Positions 1 through 8,601 of a DNA stretch of 61,039 nt are shown piece by piece; the first letter of the stretch is position 1; each line of letters begins with the position of its first letter. Position numbers and translations under genes: made by a program. The notes under the pieces are model-generated. The model was not told the origin of the DNA and made no database searches. It was given only the letters and a program-made list of their open reading frames with translations. The DNA comes from Prevotella sp. (GTDB taxonomy: Bacteria > Bacteroidota > Bacteroidia > Bacteroidales > Bacteroidaceae), in NCBI GenBank assembly GCA_017934525.1, contig JAGBJJ010000045.1, positions 1 to 61,039 on the forward strand. Direction: 5' to 3'.

Positions 1-48
1 GATGTGAGATACATCGTGGAGACTATCAAGGCGAACATCATGGGATGA
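1..48 (+). CDS. C-terminal end of an unidentified protein (partial)
   Basis: Frame 1 is open from the window edge and reads the last 15 codons (ending KANIMG) before a TGA stop at 46-48. The downstream gene has its own promoter. The fragment is too short to assign a family; the alternation of charged and hydrophobic residues is compatible with a terminal amphipathic helix. It could also be chance open frame. Confidence 0.45.
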   Translation, partial: DVRYIVETIKANIMG

Positions 49-105
49 GGAACCCTAAATCACGTTAAAATCTGCGTGGAGGTGGTGGATTTACAAAAAA
101 AAATG

Positions 106-114
106 TAACTTTGC
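106..114 (+). promoter_or_regulatory. Bacteroidetes -7 promoter element of the sigma factor gene
   Basis: The sequence TAACTTTGC matches the Bacteroidetes -7 consensus TAnnTTTG. It ends only 4 nt before the ATG at 119, so the predicted transcript would be leaderless or nearly so. Confidence 0.75.
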
Positions 115-118
115 ACCC

Positions 119-808
119 ATGGAAGACAATAAACTGAACAAATATCTCGACGAGATAGGACGCGAGGAGTTGCTCAGCGAGGCTGAGGAGCAACAGCTGA
201 GCGCACGCGTGCTCAAGGGCGACAAGCGTGCTCTTGACCGTCTGATAGAGAAAAACCTGAAGTTTGTGGTGGCTATTGCACGCGGCTATCAGGGTAATGG
301 GCTCGACATGGACGACCTGATAAGCGAAGGCAACATGGGACTGATGAAGGCTGCGGCTAAGTTTGATGCCACGCGCGGCACGCGCTTCGTCAACTTTGCG
401 GTGGTGTATGTGCGGCAGAATATTGAGAAGGCGCTGAAACGCGAGAGCGACGCCCAGCGGGTGGAGAGTCGTAAGGACGGACAGACGCGCTCTATTGACG
501 CACCGCTGGGCTCGAAGACGGGTGTCAGCCTGCTGTCGGTATTGGCCGACGGCAATGCCGTGCTGGCCGACAAGCGGGTCTACGACGGTAACATGGCGAC
601 GGCCTTTGAACGGGCGATGGCTTCACTGGAAGGGCGCGAGCATCAGGTGATAAGTCTCTATTACGGTCTTGAAGACGAGGCTCTCACCATGGCTGAGATT
701 GCCGATGCTATGCAGCTCAGACGTGAGCGGGTGCGCCAGATACGCGACCATGCCCTGCGCCGACTGAAGAAGAACTACAGGCAGAGTCTGGCGGAGCTGC
801 GGGAATAG
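119..808 (+). CDS. Short sigma-70 family RNA polymerase sigma factor
   Basis: A 229-residue RpoD-like sigma factor. It starts with a region 1.2-like segment (KYLDEIGRE, LLSEAEEQQLS). Region 2 follows at about residues 40-105, with DMDDLISEGNMGLMKAAAKF and the DNA-melting stretch around RFVNFAVVYVRQNI. Region 4 is at about 165-220, with the helix-turn-helix TMAEIADAMQ followed by RRERVRQIRDHALRRLK. From family knowledge, the primary sigma of Bacteroidetes is near 286 residues; this protein is shorter, with the region-3 part between residues 110 and 160 much reduced. I therefore infer an alternative group-2-like sigma rather than the housekeeping RpoD. The ATG is fixed by the promoter immediately upstream. 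Confidence 0.85.
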   Translation: MEDNKLNKYLDEIGREELLSEAEEQQLSARVLKGDKRALDRLIEKNLKFVVAIARGYQGNGLDMDDLISEGNMGLMKAAAKFDATRGTRFVNFAVVYVRQNIEKALKRESDAQRVESRKDGQTRSIDAPLGSKTGVSLLSVLADGNAVLADKRVYDGNMATAFERAMASLEGREHQVISLYYGLEDEALTMAEIADAMQLRRERVRQIRDHALRRLKKNYRQSLAELRE

Positions 809-850
809 GTTGTAATTCCTGATAACTACCTCTTTATATCTATCCCCAAA

Positions 851-903
851 AAAATCACGGACTCTGAGAATTGGCAACCGTCATTCTCAGAGTCCGTGAT
901 TTT
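851..903. terminator. Bidirectional terminator between the sigma gene and htpG
   Basis: A perfect 20-bp inverted repeat (851-870 with 884-903), A-rich on the left and T-rich on the right, lies between two convergent genes. It can serve as a rho-independent terminator on both strands. Confidence 0.9.
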
Positions 904-929
904 TGCTATTGGAGCCGTTGAGCGTCCGT

Positions 930-2984
930 CTATTTGATGAGGTCGACGGAGCGCTTCAGGAACTTGTCGAGGGCTTCGCCCTTCAGCATGCCGTTCTGCA
1001 GCAGGGCAAGGTCGATGAGCTGGTGGACGACGGCGTTCTTTGCGGCGAAACCGCTCAGCACGCTCTGCTTCTTCTCATTTTGCTCGTCGATGGCCTTCTG
1101 CGTGTTGGCCTTGTCGTCTTTCTCGGCCTGGGTGAGCTCCTCAGGCTTTTTCTTCTCCGTCTGCTGGTTGAGGGCGGCCAGACGGGCCTCCTGGCCCTTT
1201 ATCTCGGCTTCGATGGGTTTCAGGGTGTCTGACAGCTCGGTATTGAGCGACGACAGCACTTCCTTCACCAAGCGGTGGTCGCTGTTGAGCACCATGTTGA
1301 ACGAGTCGGGCATCTGGCCGTAGAAGGCCATGCCGCTCTGGTAGCGGCTCATCTCTTTCATGCGGCGCATCCACTCGTTTTGCGTGATGATGACCGGACG
1401 GGCGTCTTCGCCAAGGGCATCGACCTCGACCAGGAACTCCGACTTCTCCATCTGTGGCACCTGCGACTGGAAGATGGCTGACAAATTGTCACGCTCGCCA
1501 TCGGAGAGCGATGTCTTCTGGGCGTCTTCCTTCACGATGAGACGGTCGATGATGTCGCTGTCTACGCGTGTGAAGCGGCTCTTCTCGAACTTCTGCTCGA
1601 AGGTCTGGATGGCCGGCACGTCGAGCTGACCGTCGAAGAGCAGCACTGAGTAGCCTTTGTCCTGGGCTGCCTTGATGTAGCTGTACTGCTCCTCCTTGTC
1701 GGTGGCATAGAGGTAGACGAGTGTGCCGTCCTTGTCTTTCTGCACTGGCTCAATCAGCTTCTGATACTCTTCGAAGGTGAAGTACTTGCCCTCGGTGTCC
1801 TTAAACAGCGAGAAGTCCTTGGCGCGGTCGTAGAAGTCTTTCTCTGACAGGATGCCGTAGTTGATGAAGAGCTTCAGGTCGTCCCACTTCTGCTCGTAGG
1901 CCTTGCGGTCTTCATTGAAGATGGCCTTCAGGCGGTCGGCCACCTTCTTGGTGATGTAGGTGGAAATCTTCTTCACCTCGCGGTCGCTCTGCAGATAGCT
2001 GCGCGACACGTTCAGGGGGATGTCGGGCGAGTCGATGACGCCGTGGAGCAGGGTGAGGAACTCAGGCACGATGCCCTCTACCTGGTCGGTGACGAAGACC
2101 TGGTTGCAGTAGAGCTGTATCTTGTTGCGCGTGATGTCGAGGTTTGACTTGATGCGGGGGAAGTAGAGGATACCCGTGAGGTTGAAGGGGTAGTCGACGT
2201 TCAGGTGAATCCAGAAGAGCGGCTCGTCGTGCATGGGGTAGAGCGTGCGGTAGAACGACTTGTAGTCCTCGTCTTTCAGCGTCGAGGGGGTCTTCGTCCA
2301 CAGTGGCTCCACGCTGTTTATTATATGGTCCTCGGCCGTTTCCACCTGCTTGCCGTCCTTCCATTCGGTCTTCTTGCCGAAGGCTACGGGCACGGGCAGG
2401 AACTTGCAATACTTCTGCAGCAGCTCCTCAATCTTCTGCTTGTCGAGGAACTCCTTGCAGTCGTCGTCGATGTGCAGGATGATGTCTGAGCCGCGGCTGT
2501 CGCGCTCGGCATCGTCAATCTCGAAGGCGGGACTGCCGTCGCAGCTCCACTTCACAGCCTTGGCACCGTCCTTGTAGCTCTTCGTGATAATCTCCACCTT
2601 CTTCGACACCATGAACGAGGAGTAGAAGCCGAGGCCGAAGTGGCCGATGATGTTGTTGGCGTTGTCCTTATACTTCTCCAGAAAGTCGCTCACGCCCGAG
2701 AAGGCTATCTGGTTGATGTATTTGTCAATCTCCTCCTCGGTCATGCCGATGCCGCGGTCGCTGATGGTGATGGTGCCCTTGTCGGTGTCGAGGGCTATGT
2801 GTACGGTCAGGTCGCCCAGCTCGCCCTTGAAGTCGCCCTTCTCCTTGAGCGTCTTCAGCTTCTGGGTGGCATCGACGGCGTTGCTCACCATCTCGCGAAG
2901 GAAAATCTCATGGTCGCTGTAGAGAAACTTTTTGATGACGGGGAAGATGTTCTCGGTTGTAACCCCGATGTTACCTTTTTGCAT
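930..2984 (-). CDS. htpG: Molecular chaperone HtpG (Hsp90 family)
   Basis: Cytosolic ATP-dependent chaperone of 684 residues. The N-terminal GHKL ATPase domain shows the catalytic-Glu helix (FLREMVSNAVDA), the ATP-lid motif DRGIGMTEEE near residue 80 and GHFGLGFYSS near 115. Middle and C-terminal dimerisation domains follow. The protein is about 60 residues longer than E. coli HtpG because of a charged, Lys/Glu/Gln-rich insert near residues 595-650; other Bacteroidetes HtpG proteins have a similar length. The protein ends in DLIK and has no eukaryotic MEEVD tail. No clear heat-shock operator or consensus -7 element is visible upstream. It converges with the sigma factor gene across a shared terminator. 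Confidence 0.97.
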   Translation of the reverse strand: MQKGNIGVTTENIFPVIKKFLYSDHEIFLREMVSNAVDATQKLKTLKEKGDFKGELGDLTVHIALDTDKGTITISDRGIGMTEEEIDKYINQIAFSGVSDFLEKYKDNANNIIGHFGLGFYSSFMVSKKVEIITKSYKDGAKAVKWSCDGSPAFEIDDAERDSRGSDIILHIDDDCKEFLDKQKIEELLQKYCKFLPVPVAFGKKTEWKDGKQVETAEDHIINSVEPLWTKTPSTLKDEDYKSFYRTLYPMHDEPLFWIHLNVDYPFNLTGILYFPRIKSNLDITRNKIQLYCNQVFVTDQVEGIVPEFLTLLHGVIDSPDIPLNVSRSYLQSDREVKKISTYITKKVADRLKAIFNEDRKAYEQKWDDLKLFINYGILSEKDFYDRAKDFSLFKDTEGKYFTFEEYQKLIEPVQKDKDGTLVYLYATDKEEQYSYIKAAQDKGYSVLLFDGQLDVPAIQTFEQKFEKSRFTRVDSDIIDRLIVKEDAQKTSLSDGERDNLSAIFQSQVPQMEKSEFLVEVDALGEDARPVIITQNEWMRRMKEMSRYQSGMAFYGQMPDSFNMVLNSDHRLVKEVLSSLNTELSDTLKPIEAEIKGQEARLAALNQQTEKKKPEELTQAEKDDKANTQKAIDEQNEKKQSVLSGFAAKNAVVHQLIDLALLQNGMLKGEALDKFLKRSVDLIK

Positions 2985-3181
2985 AACAGATTATGTTTTA
3001 CTATTTTGTTTCGTTTTCATCAATCCGTTTTGCAAATATCGTGCCAAAGTGCATAAGATGCTTTGGGGAGTGAAGGAGTGGGGAGAGGTGAAGGAGTGGC
3101 GGGGATGTGAAACTTGTATGGCGTAAGGAGGCGATGCTGCAATATTTTGCGTCATAAAACAGTTTTCTCATAAAAAAGTAG

Positions 3182-3190
3182 TAACTTTGC
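3182..3190 (+). promoter_or_regulatory. -7 promoter element of the DUF3078 gene
   Basis: TAACTTTGC lies 8 nt before the ATG at 3199. An in-frame TTG at 3187 falls inside the promoter element and so cannot be the start codon. Confidence 0.75.
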
Positions 3191-3198
3191 AGGCGAAT

Positions 3199-4386
3199 AT
3201 GAAACAACTAACTCTACTTTTTGCGGCAGTCATGGCACTCAGTGCACGCGCCGCGCAGCCACAAGACTCGGTCAACGGCCGGTATTACCGGCTGTTTGCA
3301 CCGCTGACTTTCTATTATTCGGTAGCTAATTCGCAGTTGTCGCTCGACAACGACGGCAACCCTTCGGGCGAAGCTGTAGACAAGGCTTTGCTACACGTCT
3401 ATCTGAACAGGCCTGACTTGGTGGAGGTGACTGAGGGCGAGCAGCAGGAGTCGGGGCAGCTGCGCCAGGACATCATTGACCAGCCCCTTGTGCAGACGGC
3501 CGAAATGGTGGAGCAGGCCGAGCCCATGCCCCAGGCTCCCGAGGCTGAGGCCGTGGAGGTGGAAGTGCAGAAGCCTAAGTTCTGGAAATACAAGGGCGAC
3601 GGCTATCTGCAGTTTATGCAGAACTACGTGAGCGGCAACTGGTACAAGGGCGGCGAGAGCAACTATTCGGCCGTGGGAAGTCTGACGCTGGAGGCCAACT
3701 ACGACAATAAGTCGAAATGGAAGTGGGAGAACAAACTGGAGATGAAGCTAGGCTTCCAGACCTCGCGCACTGACTCCGTACACCGTTTCAAAGCCAACGA
3801 AGACTTGTTCCGCTATACGGGCAAGGTGGGGCTGCAGGCTGCCAACAAATGGTACTACACGCTGCAGATGCTGGCCTATACGCAGTTTGCCCGCGGCTTC
3901 AAGGCCAACGACATCAAGACCTACTCGGACTTCTTCTCGCCGCTGAACATCAGTGTCGGTCTCGGTATGGACTACAAGGTGGAGTGGCTCAACAAGAGGC
4001 TGACGGGTACCATCAACATCTCGCCCTTTGCCGTGAACTATCGCTACGTAGACCGCCGATGGTTTGACGACAGCACCTGGTTTCCCACGCGCTACGGTAT
4101 TGAGGATAATCACCACCACCTCACCGACTTCGGTTCGCAGCTGACGGCTGCCCTTGAGTGGAAGATTAATGAGAACGTCACGTGGAAGTCGCGCTTCTAC
4201 GCCTTCACCAGCTATCACCGCGCTGAGATTGAATGGGAGAACACGTTCGCCCTGCGGGTGTCGAAGTATATCTCGGCCAACCTGTTCCTCTTCCCGCGCT
4301 TCGACGATGCCAACGTGCGTGATTCCAATCTGGGCTACTGGCAGTTTAAGGAGTATTCCTCGCTGGGATTCTCTTATTCCTTCTGA
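3199..4386 (+). CDS. DUF3078 domain-containing outer-membrane-type protein
   Basis: A 395-residue exported protein with a cleavable signal peptide (MKQLTLLFAAVMALSARAA). A low-complexity acidic/Gln/Glu-rich linker spans about residues 75-125. The C-terminal part is rich in alternating aromatic strands (YLQFMQNYVSGNWYKGG, WKWENKLEMKLGFQ) and ends in an aromatic strand (SSLGFSYSF), typical of an outer-membrane beta barrel. The strand pattern matches DUF3078, a Bacteroidetes family of unknown function. ATG 3199 is chosen because it begins the signal peptide and lies just after the promoter element. It stands alone between a promoter and a strong terminator, so it is probably monocistronic. No substrate can be named. 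Confidence 0.85.
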   Translation: MKQLTLLFAAVMALSARAAQPQDSVNGRYYRLFAPLTFYYSVANSQLSLDNDGNPSGEAVDKALLHVYLNRPDLVEVTEGEQQESGQLRQDIIDQPLVQTAEMVEQAEPMPQAPEAEAVEVEVQKPKFWKYKGDGYLQFMQNYVSGNWYKGGESNYSAVGSLTLEANYDNKSKWKWENKLEMKLGFQTSRTDSVHRFKANEDLFRYTGKVGLQAANKWYYTLQMLAYTQFARGFKANDIKTYSDFFSPLNISVGLGMDYKVEWLNKRLTGTINISPFAVNYRYVDRRWFDDSTWFPTRYGIEDNHHHLTDFGSQLTAALEWKINENVTWKSRFYAFTSYHRAEIEWENTFALRVSKYISANLFLFPRFDDANVRDSNLGYWQFKEYSSLGFSYSF

Positions 4387-4403
4387 ACACTGCAGACTAT
4401 ATC

Positions 4404-4464
4404 AGACGCTGACTGCGGCGGGCCCAAACACTCTGAGCGTTTGGGCCCGCCGCAGTCAGCGTCT
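4404..4464. terminator. Very long bidirectional terminator
   Basis: A perfect 26-bp GC-rich inverted repeat (4404-4429 with 4439-4464, 9-nt loop), followed on the plus strand by a T-rich tract. It separates the convergent DUF3078 and CcsBA genes. Confidence 0.93.
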
Positions 4465-4500
4465 GGCCTTTTTGCTATTTGCAATGCTGTCTGCCGCTCT

Positions 4501-6684
4501 CTAAGCGTAGGAATGCATGCCTCCTAAGAAGTAGTTCACGCCGAAGTAGGTCATGAGTATCGTCAGAAAACTGAACGTGACAAACACGTGGTACGGCACG
4601 GGGCGGCGGAAGACGGGAAACGTCTGCACGTGGGCAACGATGGCATAGACCATGAATGTGATGAGCGCCCACGTTTCTTTGGGGTCCCAGCTCCAGTAGG
4701 TGCCCCATGAGATATTGGCCCAGACGGCACCGATGAAGATGCCGAGGCCCAGTGTGGTGAGGGCGGGGTAGAGGAAAAGCCGGCTCAGCATGGCCAGCGC
4801 CTCGATGCTCTCACCCGCATGCCGGTTGAAGGCTCTGATGGTCAGTGCGGTCAGTCCGCAGATGAACGTCAGGCTAAGAAGTGCGAATGACATCATGATG
4901 ATGCTGACATGGACGGTCAGCAAGGGCGACCGCAGTACGGGCATGAGATGGCCAATCTGAGGGTCCATCTGCGAGATATGGCTCACCAGCAGGAAGAATC
5001 CGGAGAGCAGGAAGCCGAACGTCAGCATGACAGGAAAGCGCCGGACCGTGAAGAGTGTCAGCAGCTGCAGCATCCAGGCCATGAGCAGCATGGTCTCATA
5101 GCCGTTTGACATGGGTATGGTGCCACTGATAATCCATCGCAGCGACTCGCAGAGGGTGAGAGCTAAAAAGCAGACGGCCATGACGATGACGGAGAACACG
5201 ACGAAAGGCTTGCTGCGACGGCCTTTGGCAAGCGCCGCAATGAAATAGAAGAGGGTGAGGAAACCCATGGTGAGGCACACCATGAAAAGAATGGTGGCAA
5301 AGGGAATGCTGTTGTAGAGACGTTCGGCATGCAGATGCATTGACGAAGGCATCGACGCTCCCGCATGCTGCTGCTGATAGCTCAGCATCTTGTCGAGATA
5401 TGCGTTCACTTTGGTGTAGTTGCCGGCGGCGGCCTCTTCGTAGAGCAGCTGAAAGATGGTGCCCATAAACAGCCGGTTGGGCATCGGAATAGCCTCGGGC
5501 ACTTGCTCGTCGACGGGGCTGTACCATGTGGTTTCGCCCTGCAGGGTAAACGGGAAGACCTTCAGAGGGGTGCCCTGCTGCAGCTCCATGACCACCATCA
5601 GACGGTCGTCCATCTGGGCCGCCTGCTTGTTGACGCCTTCATGAGCCCCTTGTCGGTAATCCATGAGGTAAGGGCCAAGCAGGTAGTCGCCGCCGAAGAA
5701 GTCGTTGACCGATGCGCGGCCTCCGAGATGGAGCGCTTGTTTCAGCTCTTCGCCTTTTACCTTGATGAGCGGCTCGGCATCCCAGTCTTCTTTGAAAAAA
5801 ATGAAACCGGCCAGGACTTGCTCGGCACTGAATGCCCCATAGCGGCGCTGGCCGCTGAGCTTCTTGGTGAAGTCGAGGGCATAGGTCTGCAAGGGGCAGA
5901 CTCTGTCGTTGTAGACCACGCAGAGATTTCCAAAACGTTCGGCTGTCTCTTTCGGGAATGTGCGGGGAGCAGCCACTGAGAAGACGACCGGAGCGGCAAT
6001 GACAATCGTCGACAGAAGGCCGCGCTTCAGCAGAGGTGAGCTCGCTATGCGGCGATAGCTGCCTTTCGGGTCAATGAGCATCCAGATGAGACCGCAGAAC
6101 AGCAGTGCATAGCCGCAGTAGGTGACAGGAATGCCCCACGGGTCGCTGTTTACCGACAGCACCGTGCCTCTCAGGTCTTCGTCATACGACATCTGGTAGA
6201 GACGATAGCCGCCGTGACTGTATATATTGTTCATCGATACGGTGATGCCGGTTTGCAGGCTGCCATCGGTGAGCGTCAGGTGCGACTCGTAGTCGGCAGC
6301 TGCCCGCGTGCCGGGGTGGAAGCGTATGGCGAAGGTGTCGAGGCGCAGCGTAAACGGCAGTTCATGCGCCAGCGCATCGTCAGTGAGGTACTCGGCTGCT
6401 GTTTCGCCTTCGCGTATATGGATGATGCCCTGTTCTGAGAAGAGACGAGTGAGCAGTGCGCCTGCCAATATGACCACAAAGCCCAGGTGGAGCGTCACGA
6501 CAGAGGGCCGCCTGACTCTTTGCTTCAAGAGCCATGTCAGTCCGGCAGCCGTGAGCAGAGCCCAAAGCAGTGAGAACCACCATTCGACGTAGAGGCGTGT
6601 ACCGCTGAGCTTTTCTACAAAAGTGGCGATGGCCATGACGGCCACCACCACTATGTAGGATATGATGAGTGTCTTCTTCAGCAT
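4501..6684 (-). CDS. ccsBA: Cytochrome c biogenesis protein CcsBA (fused CcsB/ResB-CcsA/ResC)
   Basis: A 727-residue polytopic membrane protein for system II cytochrome c maturation, which carries heme to the outer face and attaches it to CXXCH apocytochromes. The N-terminal part has membrane helices and an extracytoplasmic domain of the CcsB/ResB type. The C-terminal part is CcsA-like, with the tryptophan-rich heme-handling (WWD) segment SWGTYWSWDPKETWALI near residues 655-670 and further helices. Its start lies only 6 nt after the stop of the di-heme cytochrome gene, so the two are almost certainly cotranscribed. The nearest gene in this window that needs heme attachment is that neighbour. 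Fused CcsBA proteins are known from epsilonproteobacteria and Bacteroidetes. Confidence 0.93.
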   Translation of the reverse strand: MLKKTLIISYIVVVAVMAIATFVEKLSGTRLYVEWWFSLLWALLTAAGLTWLLKQRVRRPSVVTLHLGFVVILAGALLTRLFSEQGIIHIREGETAAEYLTDDALAHELPFTLRLDTFAIRFHPGTRAAADYESHLTLTDGSLQTGITVSMNNIYSHGGYRLYQMSYDEDLRGTVLSVNSDPWGIPVTYCGYALLFCGLIWMLIDPKGSYRRIASSPLLKRGLLSTIVIAAPVVFSVAAPRTFPKETAERFGNLCVVYNDRVCPLQTYALDFTKKLSGQRRYGAFSAEQVLAGFIFFKEDWDAEPLIKVKGEELKQALHLGGRASVNDFFGGDYLLGPYLMDYRQGAHEGVNKQAAQMDDRLMVVMELQQGTPLKVFPFTLQGETTWYSPVDEQVPEAIPMPNRLFMGTIFQLLYEEAAAGNYTKVNAYLDKMLSYQQQHAGASMPSSMHLHAERLYNSIPFATILFMVCLTMGFLTLFYFIAALAKGRRSKPFVVFSVIVMAVCFLALTLCESLRWIISGTIPMSNGYETMLLMAWMLQLLTLFTVRRFPVMLTFGFLLSGFFLLVSHISQMDPQIGHLMPVLRSPLLTVHVSIIMMSFALLSLTFICGLTALTIRAFNRHAGESIEALAMLSRLFLYPALTTLGLGIFIGAVWANISWGTYWSWDPKETWALITFMVYAIVAHVQTFPVFRRPVPYHVFVTFSFLTILMTYFGVNYFLGGMHSYA

Positions 6685-6690
6685 ACGCGC

Positions 6691-8502
6691 TTAGATGGAC
6701 TCGATGAAGCGAACTACGGCGTCGCGGTCAGCCTTTGGTAAGGCATGGAATTTCTTGGCCGACTCGAAGGCCTGCGACTGCTTGGAGTATCCGTGCCACA
6801 TGATGGCCTCGACCACGGTGCGTGCACGGCAGTCGTGCAGGCGGTCGTCGGCACCTGTCAGTCGGCGGCTCAGACCGCGGCCCCAGAGCGGAGTAGTGCG
6901 ACACCAGCCAGTGCGGATGTCGTTCTCCATGAACAGACGGTGCTGCACCATGTCGGTGTAGGGCCAGATGGTCTGGTTGGGGAACTTAGGCAGCAGCTTG
7001 GTGTAGTCGCCATCCTTGGCAAGCCCGTTGGCATCGGCATAGGCTTTAATAGCGGCATCAACCCACATGTCGTCTTTTCCGGTCTTCCACGACGGGCGGT
7101 GGCACTGCGTGCAGCCCATCTTGCTGAACAGCTGCTTGCCGCGCTTCACCTGGTCGTCGTCAAGATTGCGTGCGGCAGGCACGGCCAGTCCGCGGTGCCA
7201 CACCATGAACTGGTAGTACTGCTTGTCGGTCATCTCCTCTTCGCTGTTGTAGGGTTTGCCGTTGAGCAGGTATTTCTCGAATACATCCTTCTTGGCAATC
7301 GACGTTGCCGAGAGAATCTCGTTGATGCGCTCGCTGATACCCTCAGCCGTTCCGTCGGCATAGTAGGGGTGAAGCACGCTTTTCTCGTCCTTGCCGTGCT
7401 GCTGGATATACTTCACCACATCCTGGTCCTCGCTCTGAGCCTTAGCCCAGGCGGGAGTGGTGTAGAGGAAGTGGCGGTCAGAACGGGTGACGTTGGTGAT
7501 GTTCCAGATGGCATTGGCACCGGCACCGTCCTGCAGCGAGCCGCGCGTCATGGCATAGGTGAAGCGCTTCAGTGGCCCGTGAGAGCCGCGGTGAGTGGCT
7601 GTGTTGTTGTAGGGAGCTGCATAGTAGGCACTGGCCTTGAATGTATTGGCCTCTTTGTCCCACATGCCGGGATTCAGGTCGATATGCTCAGACTCGGCGC
7701 GCCACTGTGCCTCGATATCCTCATCGTCGAGGGCGTCGAGCAGTCCTGTGCCGTAGATGCCGATGGTCGACTCGAGACGCACCTCATAGTTGGAGGGCTT
7801 GGGGTTGGTGTTGAAGGCCGAAACGGGGATGGTGATGTCCGGGTAGATGAGCTCGTAGGCCTCGCCGTCGCTGAAGGTCATGGCCAGTCCGCTGGGCATC
7901 TTGTCCACTTTCTTCCATTCAATCTTTATCTGGTTCTCGTCGATGGGCGCCTTGAAGGGACTCATGGCCTTGGTCTGGGGCATGCCCGTCACCTCGGTGA
8001 TGTAGCCTGACGACTCGGTGGTGTAGCGCACGCCATCCTCGGTGAAGGCTTCTTGCGGATGGTAGACCACGAGCAGATAGCCGTTGCCGATGGTGTTGGC
8101 ACGGTATTCCGTCTGGCGCTTGCCGTGGCCGTAGCTGGGATGGCAGGCAATGCAGCCGTTGCGCACCCATGCCGGGCCCAAGCCTTTGCGCGGAGCTTGG
8201 TCGACGGTGTAGAGTTTCTCGAAGAAGTCTTCGCCGACGTTGAAGTCGTCTTCCATGCCGGGGATATTAGTGACAGCAGGCACAGGGTCGCTGTAGCTGG
8301 CATTATTGGTGGTGCCGAGCTGTCCGCCGGGATACCATTCGTCGGCCGCGAACACATCGTTGGCCTGTCCGAAACTGCTTTCGGCAGGCGTCAGCTCGCC
8401 CAGTTCCTTCTTGTTGTCGTTGTCGTCGCTGCAGGCCGTCAGCAGTGGTGCTGCCACCAAAGCGGCCATGGTCCATTTGGTCAGGTTCTTCATGTTTGTC
8501 AT
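6691..8502 (-). CDS. Di-heme oxidoreductase family (DUF1111) lipoprotein
   Basis: A 603-residue lipoprotein with two c-type heme sites: CIACH near residue 117 and CTQCH near residue 465. This architecture is typical of the DUF1111/di-heme oxidoreductase ('thiol oxidoreductase') family, distantly related to di-heme peroxidases. The signal peptide ends LLTAC, and the mature protein would begin Cys-Ser-Asp-Asp-Asn-Asp-Asn; in Bacteroidetes, acidic residues after the lipid Cys favour export to the cell surface. The start could be ATG 8502 or ATG 8493; the latter gives a more standard signal peptide (MKNLTKW). It lies between imelysin and ccsBA on the same strand. From family knowledge, DUF1111 genes often sit beside imelysins in iron-related clusters. 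The electron partner is unknown. Confidence 0.9.
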   Translation of the reverse strand: MTNMKNLTKWTMAALVAAPLLTACSDDNDNKKELGELTPAESSFGQANDVFAADEWYPGGQLGTTNNASYSDPVPAVTNIPGMEDDFNVGEDFFEKLYTVDQAPRKGLGPAWVRNGCIACHPSYGHGKRQTEYRANTIGNGYLLVVYHPQEAFTEDGVRYTTESSGYITEVTGMPQTKAMSPFKAPIDENQIKIEWKKVDKMPSGLAMTFSDGEAYELIYPDITIPVSAFNTNPKPSNYEVRLESTIGIYGTGLLDALDDEDIEAQWRAESEHIDLNPGMWDKEANTFKASAYYAAPYNNTATHRGSHGPLKRFTYAMTRGSLQDGAGANAIWNITNVTRSDRHFLYTTPAWAKAQSEDQDVVKYIQQHGKDEKSVLHPYYADGTAEGISERINEILSATSIAKKDVFEKYLLNGKPYNSEEEMTDKQYYQFMVWHRGLAVPAARNLDDDQVKRGKQLFSKMGCTQCHRPSWKTGKDDMWVDAAIKAYADANGLAKDGDYTKLLPKFPNQTIWPYTDMVQHRLFMENDIRTGWCRTTPLWGRGLSRRLTGADDRLHDCRARTVVEAIMWHGYSKQSQAFESAKKFHALPKADRDAVVRFIESI

Positions 8503-8532
8503 ATCAGTTAAATTATTCTTATTGCTGGTTGA

Positions 8533-8572
8533 AGCGTCTCACCCGGAGAACTTGTTTGCCGGGCGAGGCGCT
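8533..8572 (-). other. Intra-operon hairpin between the imelysin and di-heme genes
   Basis: Imperfect 14-bp inverted repeat (8533-8546 with 8559-8572, two non-Watson-Crick positions) in the 99-nt gap between two same-strand genes. There is no U-tract after it, so an mRNA processing or attenuation element is more likely than a full terminator. Confidence 0.5.
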
Positions 8573-8601
8573 CAGTTGCTTGTTGCATATATTACTTCCG
8601 G

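Noticed and set aside
3067-3106. GTGAAGGAGTGG repeated twice before the DUF3078 gene
   Set aside because: Only two imperfect copies; too short to call a repeat array, noted only for similarity with 27942-27954.
6745-8010. 421-codon plus-strand frame opposite the di-heme gene
   Set aside because: Val/Leu/Gly-rich antisense shadow of a gene with two CXXCH heme sites.
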